Shown here piece by piece: positions 1 to 7,274 of a stretch of DNA of 17,975 bases. Under the pieces are notes generated by a model. The model ran no database searches. It was given only the letters and a program-made list of their open reading frames with translations, and had not been told where the DNA came from. The stretch is from NCBI GenBank assembly GCA_023418705.1, contig JAEZYZ010000127.1, positions 1 through 17,975 of the forward strand, read 5' to 3'. Position numbers and translations under genes: made by a program. Numbering within the stretch: the first letter of the stretch is position 1; each line of letters starts with the position of its first letter. Source of the DNA: Pseudomonadota bacterium (GTDB lineage: Bacteria > Myxococcota_A > Polyangia > Polyangiales > Polyangiaceae).

Positions 1-110
1 TCCCCGAGATGCGCGAGCAGGTCGGCGAGGGTGACGTTGGAGCGCGCGGTGAGCCGACGCACGGCAGCGTGAAGATCGTCATCGGACAGAGATCTCAATG
101 AGGATTCCAT
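1..110 (-). CDS. HNH-endonuclease-family protein, N-terminal end only (runs off the left edge)
   Basis: Only the first 36 codons are in the window. The ATG is at 108-110 on the minus strand, with an AAGGA ribosome-binding site about five bases upstream. The peptide begins MESSLRSLSDDDLHAAVRRL and continues TARSNVTLADLLAHLG. This closely resembles the N-terminus decoded from the broken copy at 451-1364 (MSTSLTSLSNAEL, then SNVTLAELLVHL), so the two are tandem paralogues. In myxobacteria this N-terminus belongs to a multicopy family ending in an HNH nuclease domain. The catalytic part lies outside the window, so whether this copy is intact cannot be judged. The family assignment rests on recognition of the N-terminal pattern and on the neighbouring paralogue. 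Confidence 0.6.
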   Translation of the reverse strand, partial: MESSLRSLSDDDLHAAVRRLTARSNVTLADLLAHLG

Positions 111-450
111 GAGATCCTTATACACCCCAGATTTTCATGCCCTGAGGATGCGTGCCGTCGAGCTCGCGGCCACACTGACGCTTCGCGAGTCGAATGGCTC
201 ACGAAAAGCCGCTACAGCCGCCGCTGGACGGGCAAGCAGCGCTCTTCGGAGAGCGGCGCCGATCCAGCGGGAGCTTTGGTAGCGAATCGTGTCAAGCTCA
301 ATCGACCTCAATCGACACGGATTGGTGAAAGCATGAAGGTTCCCGTCGCTGACGTCCCAGTGTCGTTTCAGCGCACCGCACGTGCTCGTTCGATCACCCG
401 TCGTTCGAACCACCGGACGACGATTGAGCCTGCCGCTATCCTGTTTCACT
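111..450. other. Gene-free stretch between the two HNH-family copies
   Basis: These 340 bases hold the upstream region of the left-edge gene, including the conserved block at 135-150, and the region downstream of the decayed copy. Open frames cross it on both strands, but their translations are arginine- and serine-rich without recognisable domains. I see no further gene, RNA or mobile element. Confidence 0.5.
135..150 (-). promoter_or_regulatory. Upstream block shared by both HNH-family copies, copy 1
   Basis: On the plus strand this reads TCATGCCCTGAGGATG. It differs at one base from the block at 1389-1404 and sits at the same distance (25 bases) from its start codon. A block kept at fixed distance ahead of two paralogues is either a shared control element or simply part of the duplicated unit. 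No clear -35/-10 pair is visible inside it. Confidence 0.5.
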
Positions 451-1364
451 TCACTCGCGCTCGGGCCCCGCGCGAGACACGACGGTTCCGGGGACGATCC
501 ACGCCCGCTCGAGGTCGGCCACTGTGTCTGGTCCGCCAAAGCATGCGCCTCGCGATGGTGGAGCTCGAGCGCCAGGGTCTCGGCACAGCGCCGGCCCCGA
601 TCGTCGCTGTAGGGCCATCGCCCGGCGTCACCCGTCCAGACGCCACGGCGGACCGCGGCGCTCACAGGGCGCCGCGCTGGCGCGGCGGGCGCTCGCGATG
701 TCACGACACGACGGGCCGTCGCGTTCGACGTCCGTGGCGCACGCGCCGACGCCGCGTCCCGCTTCGTCATCGAGCGCCGCCTCCGCCTCCGCGAGCTCGC
801 GGGTCTGTTCGGGATCGGCGACCTCGCTGGCTGCGCCGGCGTTCGCCGGAGGCGGCGGCTCGATCCAATCCCCCGGTCGAGCCCCGGCGGGCAAGCTCCG
901 CACCGGGCCGGCGAGGGAGCGCATGCGGTCGCGGATCGTGCCCCGGCGGTGCCCGGGGGGCCCGGCGGGCGCGATGGGCTCGATGCGCGTGGGGACCGGG
1001 GGCTTTGGGTCGATCTCGGCGAGCATCTGCGCGATCTCCTCCTTCGCTCGGAAGCGGGTGCGCTCGATCACCTCCGCGTGGTGAGGGCCGCCCAGATACG
1101 GCGCGATCATCAGCAAGCCGGTGAGATGGACCTCGCCGCGGGCGACGACGCCGCGGAGCGCCGGGTGCTGGTGCACCAGGCGGGCGGCCTTGGCGCGACG
1201 GGTATGCTACGTCCTCGCTCGTGCGCCGCTCGTACTGGCAATACGCGTAGAGCGTGGCGCAGGTGGACGAGCAGCTCGGCCAAGGTCACGTTGGAGCACG
1301 CGGCGAGTCGCCGCACGCTGAAAGGTAGCTCGGCGTTGGACAAGGAGGTCAATGAGGTGCTCAT
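451..1364 (-). pseudogene. Decayed HNH-endonuclease-family gene with several frameshifts and a missing centre
   Basis: Pieces of one protein appear in order but in different minus-strand frames. The N-terminus starts at ATG 1362-1364 (MSTSLTSLSNAEL). About 1261-1202 encodes ATLYAYCQYERRTSEDVAY. From 1200 another frame gives RRAKAARLVHQHPALRGVV and then a long linker (GEVHLTGLLMIAPYL, SLAGPVRSLP). About 677-540 gives the HNH core (AAVRRGVW, RGRRC, LELHH). A last shift gives FGGPDTVADLE and a stop at 451-453. That is at least four frame changes. The domain of about 100 residues that normally lies between linker and HNH core is absent, and the first cysteine of the core (GRC in the family) is Trp. 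The gene cannot make the family protein. The family identity is from recognised motifs. Confidence 0.8.
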
Positions 1365-1388
1365 GTGAGCTTTATGAACCCTCAAAAC

Positions 1389-1404
1389 TCATGCTCTGAG
1401 GATG
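1389..1404 (-). promoter_or_regulatory. Upstream block shared by both HNH-family copies, copy 2
   Basis: This reads TCATGCTCTGAGGATG on the plus strand and lies 25 bases from the start codon of the pseudogene. It matches the block at 135-150 in 15 of 16 bases. The 24 bases between block and ATG are also partly alike in the two copies. Confidence 0.5.
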
Positions 1405-1456
1405 CCCTCCAAGGTGCCGAGCCGGGTGCGGGTGAGCACCCGCTCCCCCAAGCGCC

Positions 1457-2539
1457 CTACATGATCGCGAGCACCCGCGCCACCCGCTCCTCCAGCGTCG
1501 CCGTATCCGGTGCGCGCACGGTGACGTGACCGAGCTTGCGCCCGGGGCGCGGGGCTTTGCCGTACAGGTGCAGGTGGGCGTCGTCGATGGCGAGCACGCG
1601 CGCGGGGTCGGGGGTCGCGCCGACCAGGTTGATCATCGCGCTGGGCAGCGGGATCGAGGGATCGCCCAGGGGCCAGCCGACGACGGCGCGGACGTGATTC
1701 TCGAACTGGCTCACGACGGCGGCTTCGATGGTGAGGTGGCCTGAGTTGTGGACGCGCGGGGCGATTTCGTTGGCGAGCAGGCTGTCGCCGACCTGGAACA
1801 TCTCGAGCGTGAGCACGCCGACGTAGTCGAGCGCCTCGAGCAGGCGCGCTCCGTAGCCGTGGGCTTGCGCCTCGAGCGCGGCGGTGACGTTCGGGGCGGG
1901 GGCGCGGCTCAGGTGCAGGATGCCGTGGCGGTGCTCATTCTCGATCAGCGGGTAGAAGCGGAGCTGACCGTCGAGGGCGCGCACGGCGATCAGGCTCAGC
2001 TCGCGATCGAAGCGCACGAACTGCTCCAAGATCAACGCCGCGCCGGACAGATCCTCGAAGGCGCGATCGGCGTCGTCGGGGGACCGGAGCACGTATTGGC
2101 CCTTGCCGTCGTAGCCGAAGCGGCGCGTCTTGAGCACGGCGGGCAGACCGATCTCGGCCAGGGCCCGCTCGAGATCGACGCGCGTGTCGACGGCGGCGAA
2201 GGCGGGCGTGCCGATGGCGAGGCGCTGAAAGTACGTCTTCTCGTGCAGCCGATCCTGCGCGACGCGGAGCGCCTCGGGGCCCGGGCGCACGGCGGTGCGC
2301 GCGGCGACCCGCTGCACGGGGGCGACCGGCACGCTCTCGAACTCGTAGCTGACCACGTCGCAGGCCGAGAGCCGCTCGATGATCTTGGCGTCGTCGTAGG
2401 CACCGACGAGCAGCTCGCTCACGCTGCCCGCGGGCGCCTCCGCGCTCGGATCAGCGCACACCACGCGCACGCCGAGCGGCAGCGCCGCCCTCGCGAGCAT
2501 CTGGCCGAGCTGCCCGCCGCCGAAAATCCCAAGCTCCAT
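1457..2539 (-). CDS. purK: N5-carboxyaminoimidazole ribonucleotide synthase (PurK)
   Basis: This cytosolic ATP-grasp enzyme converts AIR, bicarbonate and ATP to N5-CAIR in de novo purine synthesis; PurE then rearranges the product. The 360-residue length is normal for the family. The N-terminus (GIFGGGQLGQMLARAA, residues 4-19) is the pre-ATP-grasp nucleotide-binding fold typical of PurK. The ATP-grasp part follows, with the glycine-rich loop RRFGYDGKGQYV (139-150) and the PurK signature NEIAPRVHNSGH (257-268). It ends with SQFENHVRAV and GWPLG. The ATG at 2537-2539 is two bases after the purE stop, so its ribosome-binding site lies inside purE and the pair is read as one message. The same frame stays open upstream through purE, but that extension is arginine-rich shadow sequence and was excluded. 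Confidence 0.97.
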   Translation of the reverse strand: MELGIFGGGQLGQMLARAALPLGVRVVCADPSAEAPAGSVSELLVGAYDDAKIIERLSACDVVSYEFESVPVAPVQRVAARTAVRPGPEALRVAQDRLHEKTYFQRLAIGTPAFAAVDTRVDLERALAEIGLPAVLKTRRFGYDGKGQYVLRSPDDADRAFEDLSGAALILEQFVRFDRELSLIAVRALDGQLRFYPLIENEHRHGILHLSRAPAPNVTAALEAQAHGYGARLLEALDYVGVLTLEMFQVGDSLLANEIAPRVHNSGHLTIEAAVVSQFENHVRAVVGWPLGDPSIPLPSAMINLVGATPDPARVLAIDDAHLHLYGKAPRPGRKLGHVTVRAPDTATLEERVARVLAIM

Positions 2540-2541
2540 GT

Positions 2542-3063
2542 TCACGCCGGCTGTCGCGGATCCGGGTGCTTCAGCACCTGGTCGGTGCGCGCCTGCCGGT
2601 AGCGCCGCAGCGCCTCCCGCACGGCGGCGTCTTGCACCCCCAGCACCGCCGCGGCCAACAGCGCAGCGTTGGTCGCTCCAGCTTGGCCGATCGCCAGCGT
2701 CCCGACAGGGATGCCGGCCGGCATCTGCACGATGCTGAGCAGCGAATCCAGCCCGTTGAGGGCTCGGCTCTGCACGGGCACCCCGAAGACGGGCACCAAG
2801 GTCTTGGCGGCGACCATGCCGGGCAGGTGGGCCGCGCCGCCGGCGCCCGCGATGATGGCGCACAGGCCGCGCCGCTCGGCGGCCTCGGCGTACTCGAACA
2901 ACAGGTCCGGGGTGCGGTGCGCGGAGACGACCCGCACCTCGTGCGGCACGCCGAGCTGCTCCAGGGTCTCGGCCGCTGGCCGCAGGGTCTCCCAGTCGGA
3001 CTGGGAGCCCATGATGATGCCGACCAGCGGCGCCCGGGCTGTCGAATCGGTCAAGGGGCGCAA
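2542..3063 (-). CDS. purE: N5-carboxyaminoimidazole ribonucleotide mutase (PurE, class I)
   Basis: PurE moves the carboxylate of N5-CAIR to carbon 4, giving CAIR, directly after PurK. The 173-residue protein shows the class I pattern: VGIIMGSQSDWETL (14-27), the active-site segment SAHRTP (47-52, with the expected catalytic His at 49), AGAGGAAHLPGMVAAKT (72-88), GVPVQSRALNGLDSLLS (94-110) and the QMPAGIPVGTLAIG stretch (113-126). The presence of purK next door supports the bacterial two-step route. There is an in-frame stop just upstream (3070-3072), so the start must be a TTG, at 3061-3063 or three codons later. The first ATG would remove the first strand of the fold. Confidence 0.96.
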   Translation of the reverse strand: MRPLTDSTARAPLVGIIMGSQSDWETLRPAAETLEQLGVPHEVRVVSAHRTPDLLFEYAEAAERRGLCAIIAGAGGAAHLPGMVAAKTLVPVFGVPVQSRALNGLDSLLSIVQMPAGIPVGTLAIGQAGATNAALLAAAVLGVQDAAVREALRRYRQARTDQVLKHPDPRQPA

Positions 3064-3123
3064 CTTTATTCACGACTTTGCCGCAAGCTCAAGCGGGCGA
3101 GCGGCGGCGGGCCGGGGGGAGGC

Positions 3124-3129
3124 TATATT
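3124..3129 (+). promoter_or_regulatory. Possible -10 element of the M28-like lipoprotein gene
   Basis: TATATT lies six bases before the ATG at 3136 in otherwise very GC-rich DNA. If it is a -10 box, transcription would begin at or next to the start codon, giving a leaderless message. There is no -35 match at the usual distance, and the nearest purine-rich stretch (GGGGGGAGG) is too far upstream for a normal ribosome-binding site. Confidence 0.3.
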
Positions 3130-3135
3130 GGGCCC

Positions 3136-4182
3136 ATGCAAGAATTCGCCCGGGCGCCGGCATTGGCCGCCCGTCTCTCGGCTGCTTTCGCCTGCTTTGC
3201 GGCGCTCGGCTGCGGCCCGAGCCCCCAGGCGAAGGAGCCGGCTGGAGCGGCCGGGACACCGCCCGCCGCTGCGGTGGGTCGGCGCGCGCCCCCCGAGCTG
3301 AGCGAGCGCGAGCGACAGTTCGCCGAGCAGCTCCGCCAGCACGTCGAAGAGCTCAGCGTGAAGATCGGCGAGCGCAACGCCGACAAGAAATGGGAGCTCG
3401 CCAGCGCTGCTGACTACCTCGCCGGCGCCTTCGAGCAGGCCGGCTACAGCGTGGACCGTCAAGGCTACGAGTCGAGCAATGGCGAAATCGCCGCCCAGAA
3501 CCTGGCGGTCGAGCTGCACGGGTCCGTGCAGAGCGACGAGATCGTGGTCGTCGGGGCTCACTACGACTCGGCGCGTGGCAGCGCCGGGGCCGATGACAAC
3601 GCCAGCGGCGCCGCAGCGGTGCTGGTGCTGGCCCGGGCGTTCCGCCGCGAAAACCCCGGCCGCACGCTGCGCTTCGTGCAGTTCACCCACGAAAAGCCGC
3701 CGTTCTGGCGCTCCGACGAGATGGGCAGCTTGGTGTACGCCAAGCGCGCGGTGGGCAACGGCGAGAAGATCGTCGGCATGATCAGCATCGACGCCATCGG
3801 CGGGCGTGTAGCGAGCCGAGCGGGCAGCGCCGGGGATCTCTCGGAGGCGCTGGTGCTGCTCGGCAACGCCGAGAGCAGGCCGCTGCTCGATCAAGCGCTC
3901 ACCACATTCCTGAAGCACGCCAGCGTCTCGGCCTCCGGCAGCGCTTCTGGTGATCCCGAGCGCCTGTCGTGCTCCGACCAGTGGGCGTTCTGGCAGGTCG
4001 GCTACCCGGCGCTTTTGGTGACGGGCGCGCCGCGCCTGACCGCCGCCCAGAATGTCCCGGTAGACGACGTCGACAGCCTGGATTTCGAACGCATGGCCCG
4101 CGTCGTGGCCGGACTCGAAGCCGTGATCACGGAGCTGGTCACGGTCGCGGCCCCGACGGCGGTGACCGCACCCCCCGAATAG
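3136..4182 (+). CDS. Lipoprotein with an M28 (aminopeptidase-like) fold, probably without peptidase activity
   Basis: The 348-residue protein starts with a lipoprotein-like signal ending AALGC (Cys26), followed by an Ala/Pro-rich linker and a helical charged segment, so it is expected to be membrane-anchored outside the cytoplasm. The rest follows the M28 zinc-peptidase order: GAHYDS (140-145), GADDNASGAAAVLVLAR (151-167), FTHEKPPFW (183-191), MGSLVYA, SIDAIGG (217-223), SDQWAFWQVGYPALLVT (280-296) and LDFERMARVVAGLE. Relatives read NEEPPF, SDHW and a late HTPxDT. Here the second Glu of the pair is Lys187, the SDH histidine is Gln282, and the late metal-binding His aligns with Asn306. The first ligands (His142, Asp153/154) and Asp219 remain. 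The fold is well supported; loss of two-metal catalysis is inferred from these replacements. Confidence 0.85.
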   Translation: MQEFARAPALAARLSAAFACFAALGCGPSPQAKEPAGAAGTPPAAAVGRRAPPELSERERQFAEQLRQHVEELSVKIGERNADKKWELASAADYLAGAFEQAGYSVDRQGYESSNGEIAAQNLAVELHGSVQSDEIVVVGAHYDSARGSAGADDNASGAAAVLVLARAFRRENPGRTLRFVQFTHEKPPFWRSDEMGSLVYAKRAVGNGEKIVGMISIDAIGGRVASRAGSAGDLSEALVLLGNAESRPLLDQALTTFLKHASVSASGSASGDPERLSCSDQWAFWQVGYPALLVTGAPRLTAAQNVPVDDVDSLDFERMARVVAGLEAVITELVTVAAPTAVTAPPE

Positions 4183-4260
4183 CTCGTCGGCAGCGGGCTC
4201 CCGCGACTCCGCGAAGATCCGGCGAGGCCGGCGCAGCATCGAACGGCCTGCGGCAGGTGG

Positions 4261-4288
4261 TTGACCGCCCGCAAGTGGGCCTTACCTG
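4261..4288 (+). promoter_or_regulatory. Possible promoter of the BON-domain gene
   Basis: TTGACC at 4261-4266 resembles a -35 box, with TACCTG at 4283-4288 as a weak -10 after a 16-base spacer. It lies in the 155-base gap before the BON gene. The -10 match is poor, so this is only a candidate. Confidence 0.3.
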
Positions 4289-4337
4289 AAAGGGTACTGT
4301 CGGCGGATCGCCGGCCCGCGCTCGCGGCGAGGAAACG

Positions 4338-5141
4338 ATGGCTCGCTACAGAAACCCTGAATTCGAAGGCATCATCGAGGAACGGGATCCCCGGTTCATG
4401 CGGGGCGAGCTCGAGGGCTATGTCCGCGAGCGCGCGGGCCCTCGAGAAGAGCTGCGTCGCGAGCGCGCGCGGCTCGCCGAGCGGGCACGTCTGGAGCGAC
4501 GGCGTCTCGACGAGCGGCCCGTGCAATCGCGGGCGCCCCAGGCGGGCTACGAAGACACCGGCTGGCGCACGTACGACGAAGATCGTGAAGATTTCGAGGG
4601 CTTCGGTCCGTACGACTACGGACAACGCTGGCGCTATCAGGGCGACGCGCCCGAGCCGCGCCGCACGCGCGAGAGCTACGCCGGTGATTTCGCCGGCGAG
4701 GAGATCGCGGGCGGAGCGCTGGGGCGGGAGCGGTTCTTCGCCGAGGATCTCGGGGGGTTTGGCGGCGAGTGGTCGCGCTTTCAGTCACGCGTGCCGTCCG
4801 AAGACTGGCTCGCGTTGAGCGAGCGCGAGCGACGCCGCGCATCGTTCGCGGGCCGGGGGCCGAAGAACTACCGCCGCGCCGACTCGCGGATTCTCGAGGA
4901 CGTGTGCGACGCGCTGACGGAGCACCCAGGGCTCGATCCGTCGGACGTCGAAGTCTCTGTCGAACAGGGCGAGGTCATCCTCGACGGGCTGGTCGGCTCG
5001 CGCCGCTGCAAGCGTCTGGCGGAGGACGTCGCTGCGTCCGTGCGGGGCGTGCACGATGTGCACAATCGCCTGCGCGTGCGCGCCGCGAGCGACACGCGCT
5101 CGGCCGGCGGCAACGGTCACTCGCGTGAGCAGCGGCAATAA
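4338..5141 (+). CDS. BON-domain protein with a long charged N-terminal region
   Basis: The 267-residue protein has two parts. Residues 1-180 are rich in Arg, Glu, Asp and Tyr, including a helical run with repeated RERARL-like units (35-60) and a Gly/Tyr-rich middle (70-150). Residues 183-248 form a BON domain: RILEDVCDALTEHPGLD, VEVSVEQGEVILDGLV and AEDVAASVRGVHDVHNRLRV. The preceding GRGPKNYRRAD segment is typical of the soluble BON proteins of Proteobacteria and Myxococcota. BON domains are thought to bind phospholipid or other surfaces and occur in osmotic or stress proteins. There is no signal peptide, so the protein looks cytoplasmic. The ATG at 4338 follows AGGAAACG. The partner is unknown. 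Confidence 0.88.
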   Translation: MARYRNPEFEGIIEERDPRFMRGELEGYVRERAGPREELRRERARLAERARLERRRLDERPVQSRAPQAGYEDTGWRTYDEDREDFEGFGPYDYGQRWRYQGDAPEPRRTRESYAGDFAGEEIAGGALGRERFFAEDLGGFGGEWSRFQSRVPSEDWLALSERERRRASFAGRGPKNYRRADSRILEDVCDALTEHPGLDPSDVEVSVEQGEVILDGLVGSRRCKRLAEDVAASVRGVHDVHNRLRVRAASDTRSAGGNGHSREQRQ

Positions 5142-5225
5142 CGCGAACGCTGAGTGGCCCGACGCGATGTGCCAAAGGCATGGGTGGGCTCCCATTCGCC
5201 GAGCCATCGTGGTAGAGGGCCGAAC

Positions 5226-6356
5226 ATGCGTATCGTTCGGTGTGTGGTGGGTGTCCTGGCGTTCGGCTGCACGCAACCCCCCGAGGCGCAGGAACCTGCG
5301 CAGCCCCCCGCCGAGACCGTTCAAGAGGCCCGGGTGAGCTCCGAGGTCGCAGATGCGTCGGATGGGTCCGATGCGATGGACGCCACCGTGGGCACCGACA
5401 CGCCCGACGCCGGCCGCGAGAACACCGCAGGGTCCGATGGCGGCGCGGCCGCGTGCCCCTCCGGGATGCAGCTCGTCGAGGGTGAATATTGCACCAAGGT
5501 CGAGCAGAAGTGTCTGAAGAGCTGGTACGACAAGTCCAACAAAAAGACGGTCTGCGAGGAGTTCGAGCCGAAGAGCCGCTGCGTCGGGGAGCGCGTGAAG
5601 AAGCGCTTTTGCATGGACAAGTACGCCTGGCCCAACCAGAAGGGGGAACGGCCGGAGGTGATGAACCGCTTCCATCAAGCTCAGGTCAAGTGCGCATCGG
5701 CCGGCAAGCGCCTGTGCACCGAGACGGAGTGGACCTTCGCGTGCGAGGGGCCGCAGATGAAGCCGTTCCCATACGGCTACGTGCGCGACACGAACAAGTG
5801 TCACGGCGATGTCGATTGGGATTCTCCCGACATGAAGAAAGTGGCGCGTCGCGATCCCGCCGAGCTGGCGCGGCTCTGGAAGGGCGTTCGCGCGGGGTCA
5901 CAGCCTCAGTGCGTCAGCGACTTCGGCGTCCACGACCTGCCGGGCAACACCGACGAGGTGGTGTCGAATGAAACCACCGGCGGGTGGCGCGGCAAATTCG
6001 ACAGCGTGCACACCGGGGGCCCGTGGTACCGCGGCGTGCGCAACCAGTGCCGGCCGAAGATCTACACCCACGATGAGGGGTTTTATTACTATTTCTTGAG
6101 CTTTCGCTGCTGCGCCGAGCCGGACGGGCAAACCACCGATCCGCGCACGCCTCGACAGCGGCGCGAGGACTGGAAGTTTTCGCGCGTGGAGCGGATCGCC
6201 GGCTTTACGGTCGACGAAGTGCGCGAAAAGCTGAAACAAAAAGCAAAGACCGGCGATTGCGGCTGCGGCGCGAAGGACATCAGCTGCAAGACCCTTTGCG
6301 GCACGTTGCTGGGTCCCGAAGCCAAGGACTACGTGCGCGAGCAGAGCGCGAAGTAG
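5226..6356 (+). CDS. Lipoprotein with an FGE-sulfatase (SUMF1)-like domain
   Basis: The product has 376 residues from the ATG at 5226, chosen because a short basic, hydrophobic stretch then ends in AFGC (Cys15), a plausible but short lipoprotein signal. A low-complexity Pro/Ala/Asp linker (16-74) precedes the globular part. That part shows the FGE-like order: CPSGMQLVEGEYC near residue 76, RFCMDKYAWPNQ, HQAQVKCASAGKRLCTETEW, FGVHDLPGNTDEVVSN, GGPWYRGVRNQCRP and FLSFRCC. Many such domains in myxobacteria are not sulfatase activators. The paired catalytic cysteines (CxxxxC before the Arg) of true formylglycine-generating enzymes are not visible, so enzymatic activity is doubtful. A further Cys-rich tail (GDCGCGAKDISCKTLCG) may be disulfide-bonded. 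The exact function is unknown. Confidence 0.85.
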   Translation: MRIVRCVVGVLAFGCTQPPEAQEPAQPPAETVQEARVSSEVADASDGSDAMDATVGTDTPDAGRENTAGSDGGAAACPSGMQLVEGEYCTKVEQKCLKSWYDKSNKKTVCEEFEPKSRCVGERVKKRFCMDKYAWPNQKGERPEVMNRFHQAQVKCASAGKRLCTETEWTFACEGPQMKPFPYGYVRDTNKCHGDVDWDSPDMKKVARRDPAELARLWKGVRAGSQPQCVSDFGVHDLPGNTDEVVSNETTGGWRGKFDSVHTGGPWYRGVRNQCRPKIYTHDEGFYYYFLSFRCCAEPDGQTTDPRTPRQRREDWKFSRVERIAGFTVDEVREKLKQKAKTGDCGCGAKDISCKTLCGTLLGPEAKDYVREQSAK

Positions 6357-6491
6357 CTCGCGCTCTCATTCAACGAGACTGCAACCGGCGTGCATCGTCG
6401 CTGCAGGTGGACGCACGAACGTCGAGGCTGGACGGCGGGACAGTCGCCTCCGTGATCGATGTAGCGAAGACGTTGCGTTTACCCACTTGCC

Positions 6492-7274
6492 ATGGGTCGA
6501 CCCCGCCCTAGGTTCTCGGCCAAGGGCGGCGAGTCACGCCGCACGTTTCCGATGAGTGTGCGATCCTTCCCGCGTCCTTACATCGCTGCCGGCACCGACC
6601 ACGTGGGTGAGCGATTGGCAGGGACCATCTGGGCAAAGCACGCCTCGGCGCACTCCCTCTACCGTGCCGTCCACGTGTTCGGCACCTGGCTGGCGTCCCT
6701 CGGCATCAGCGCCAACGCTCTGACATACACGTCGCTCGGGATCTCGGCGGCGGCAGCCTGGGCGGCGGCCACCGGCCATTTCGGCTGGGCTGCTCTGCTC
6801 GTCCTTGTTAGCGGCGCGTGTGATGCCCTCGACGGGGTCGTGGCGCGCGCGACCCAGACCCAGTCGGCCTTCGGCGCGCTGCTCGACTCTACGGTCGATC
6901 GGGTCGCCGACGCCTTGCCGCTGCTCGCGCTGGTGCTCTACTTCGCGCCCACGCCCTGGATGGTGACCATCCCCTTGGTCGCCTTGGTGGGCGGCTTTTC
7001 CATCAGCTACGTGCGTGCGCGGGCGCACGCGCTCGGGTCGGTGCTGCCGCCGCTGTTCATGCGCCGCGCGGAGCGGGTGCTCTTGTTGACCTTCAGCCTG
7101 CTGCTGGGCGCCGCCCCGGTGGACCTCGACATCGATCCGCATCTCTGGTCGTTGTTCGGGGTGGCGTTGATCGCGCTGCTCAACCTGGTCGGGCTGGTCG
7201 CCGCCCTGCGCGCGGCAGCACGGGATCTCGACGGTCGGCAGGTCAGCGCCGTGGCGACAAAAAGCGAACGCTGA
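6492..7274 (+). CDS. CDP-alcohol phosphatidyltransferase, phosphatidylinositol-phosphate-synthase-like
   Basis: This integral membrane enzyme transfers a phosphatidyl group from CDP-diacylglycerol to an alcohol or sugar phosphate. The full family signature is present: D111-x2-D114-G115-x2-A118-R119-x8-G128-x3-D132-x3-D136. Five or six hydrophobic segments follow the usual layout. After the signature, SYVRARAHALG and MRRAERVLLL resemble the SYxxARxEGLG/RAER pattern of phosphatidyl- and archaetidyl-inositol phosphate synthases rather than that of glycerophosphate synthases. The acceptor is therefore tentatively inositol phosphate, as an inference. The start is uncertain: ATG 6492 (260 residues) or ATG 6552 (240 residues). 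Neither has a clear ribosome-binding site, and the extra 20 residues are basic and unconserved-looking. The 3' end overlaps the converging PgpA-like gene by 32 bases. Confidence 0.9.
   Translation: MGRPRPRFSAKGGESRRTFPMSVRSFPRPYIAAGTDHVGERLAGTIWAKHASAHSLYRAVHVFGTWLASLGISANALTYTSLGISAAAAWAAATGHFGWAALLVLVSGACDALDGVVARATQTQSAFGALLDSTVDRVADALPLLALVLYFAPTPWMVTIPLVALVGGFSISYVRARAHALGSVLPPLFMRRAERVLLLTFSLLLGAAPVDLDIDPHLWSLFGVALIALLNLVGLVAALRAAARDLDGRQVSAVATKSER

Noticed and set aside
276..1124. 282-residue plus-strand frame over the HNH pseudogene
   Set aside because: It is Arg/Pro/Ser-rich with no domain. The minus strand carries the recognisable HNH-family pieces.
1526..2602. Plus-strand frames opposite purK
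   Set aside because: They are shadows of a convincing gene; compositions such as GEHADVVERLEQ come from complementing PurK codons, and no domain is visible.
1457..3073. Apparent 538-residue purK gene extending across purE
   Set aside because: Residues before the MELGIFGGGQ start are Arg/Ala-rich and come from the purE region read in the wrong frame; PurE in its own frame is clearly real.
2566..3135. N-terminal extension of the M28-like gene opposite purE
   Set aside because: It is antisense to purE and rich in His, Gln, Arg and Gly. The lipoprotein signal at 3136 marks the true start.
6357..6491. Possible small RNA gene before the CDP-alcohol phosphatidyltransferase
   Set aside because: I could find no tRNA-like fold, strong stem or promoter in this 135-base gap.
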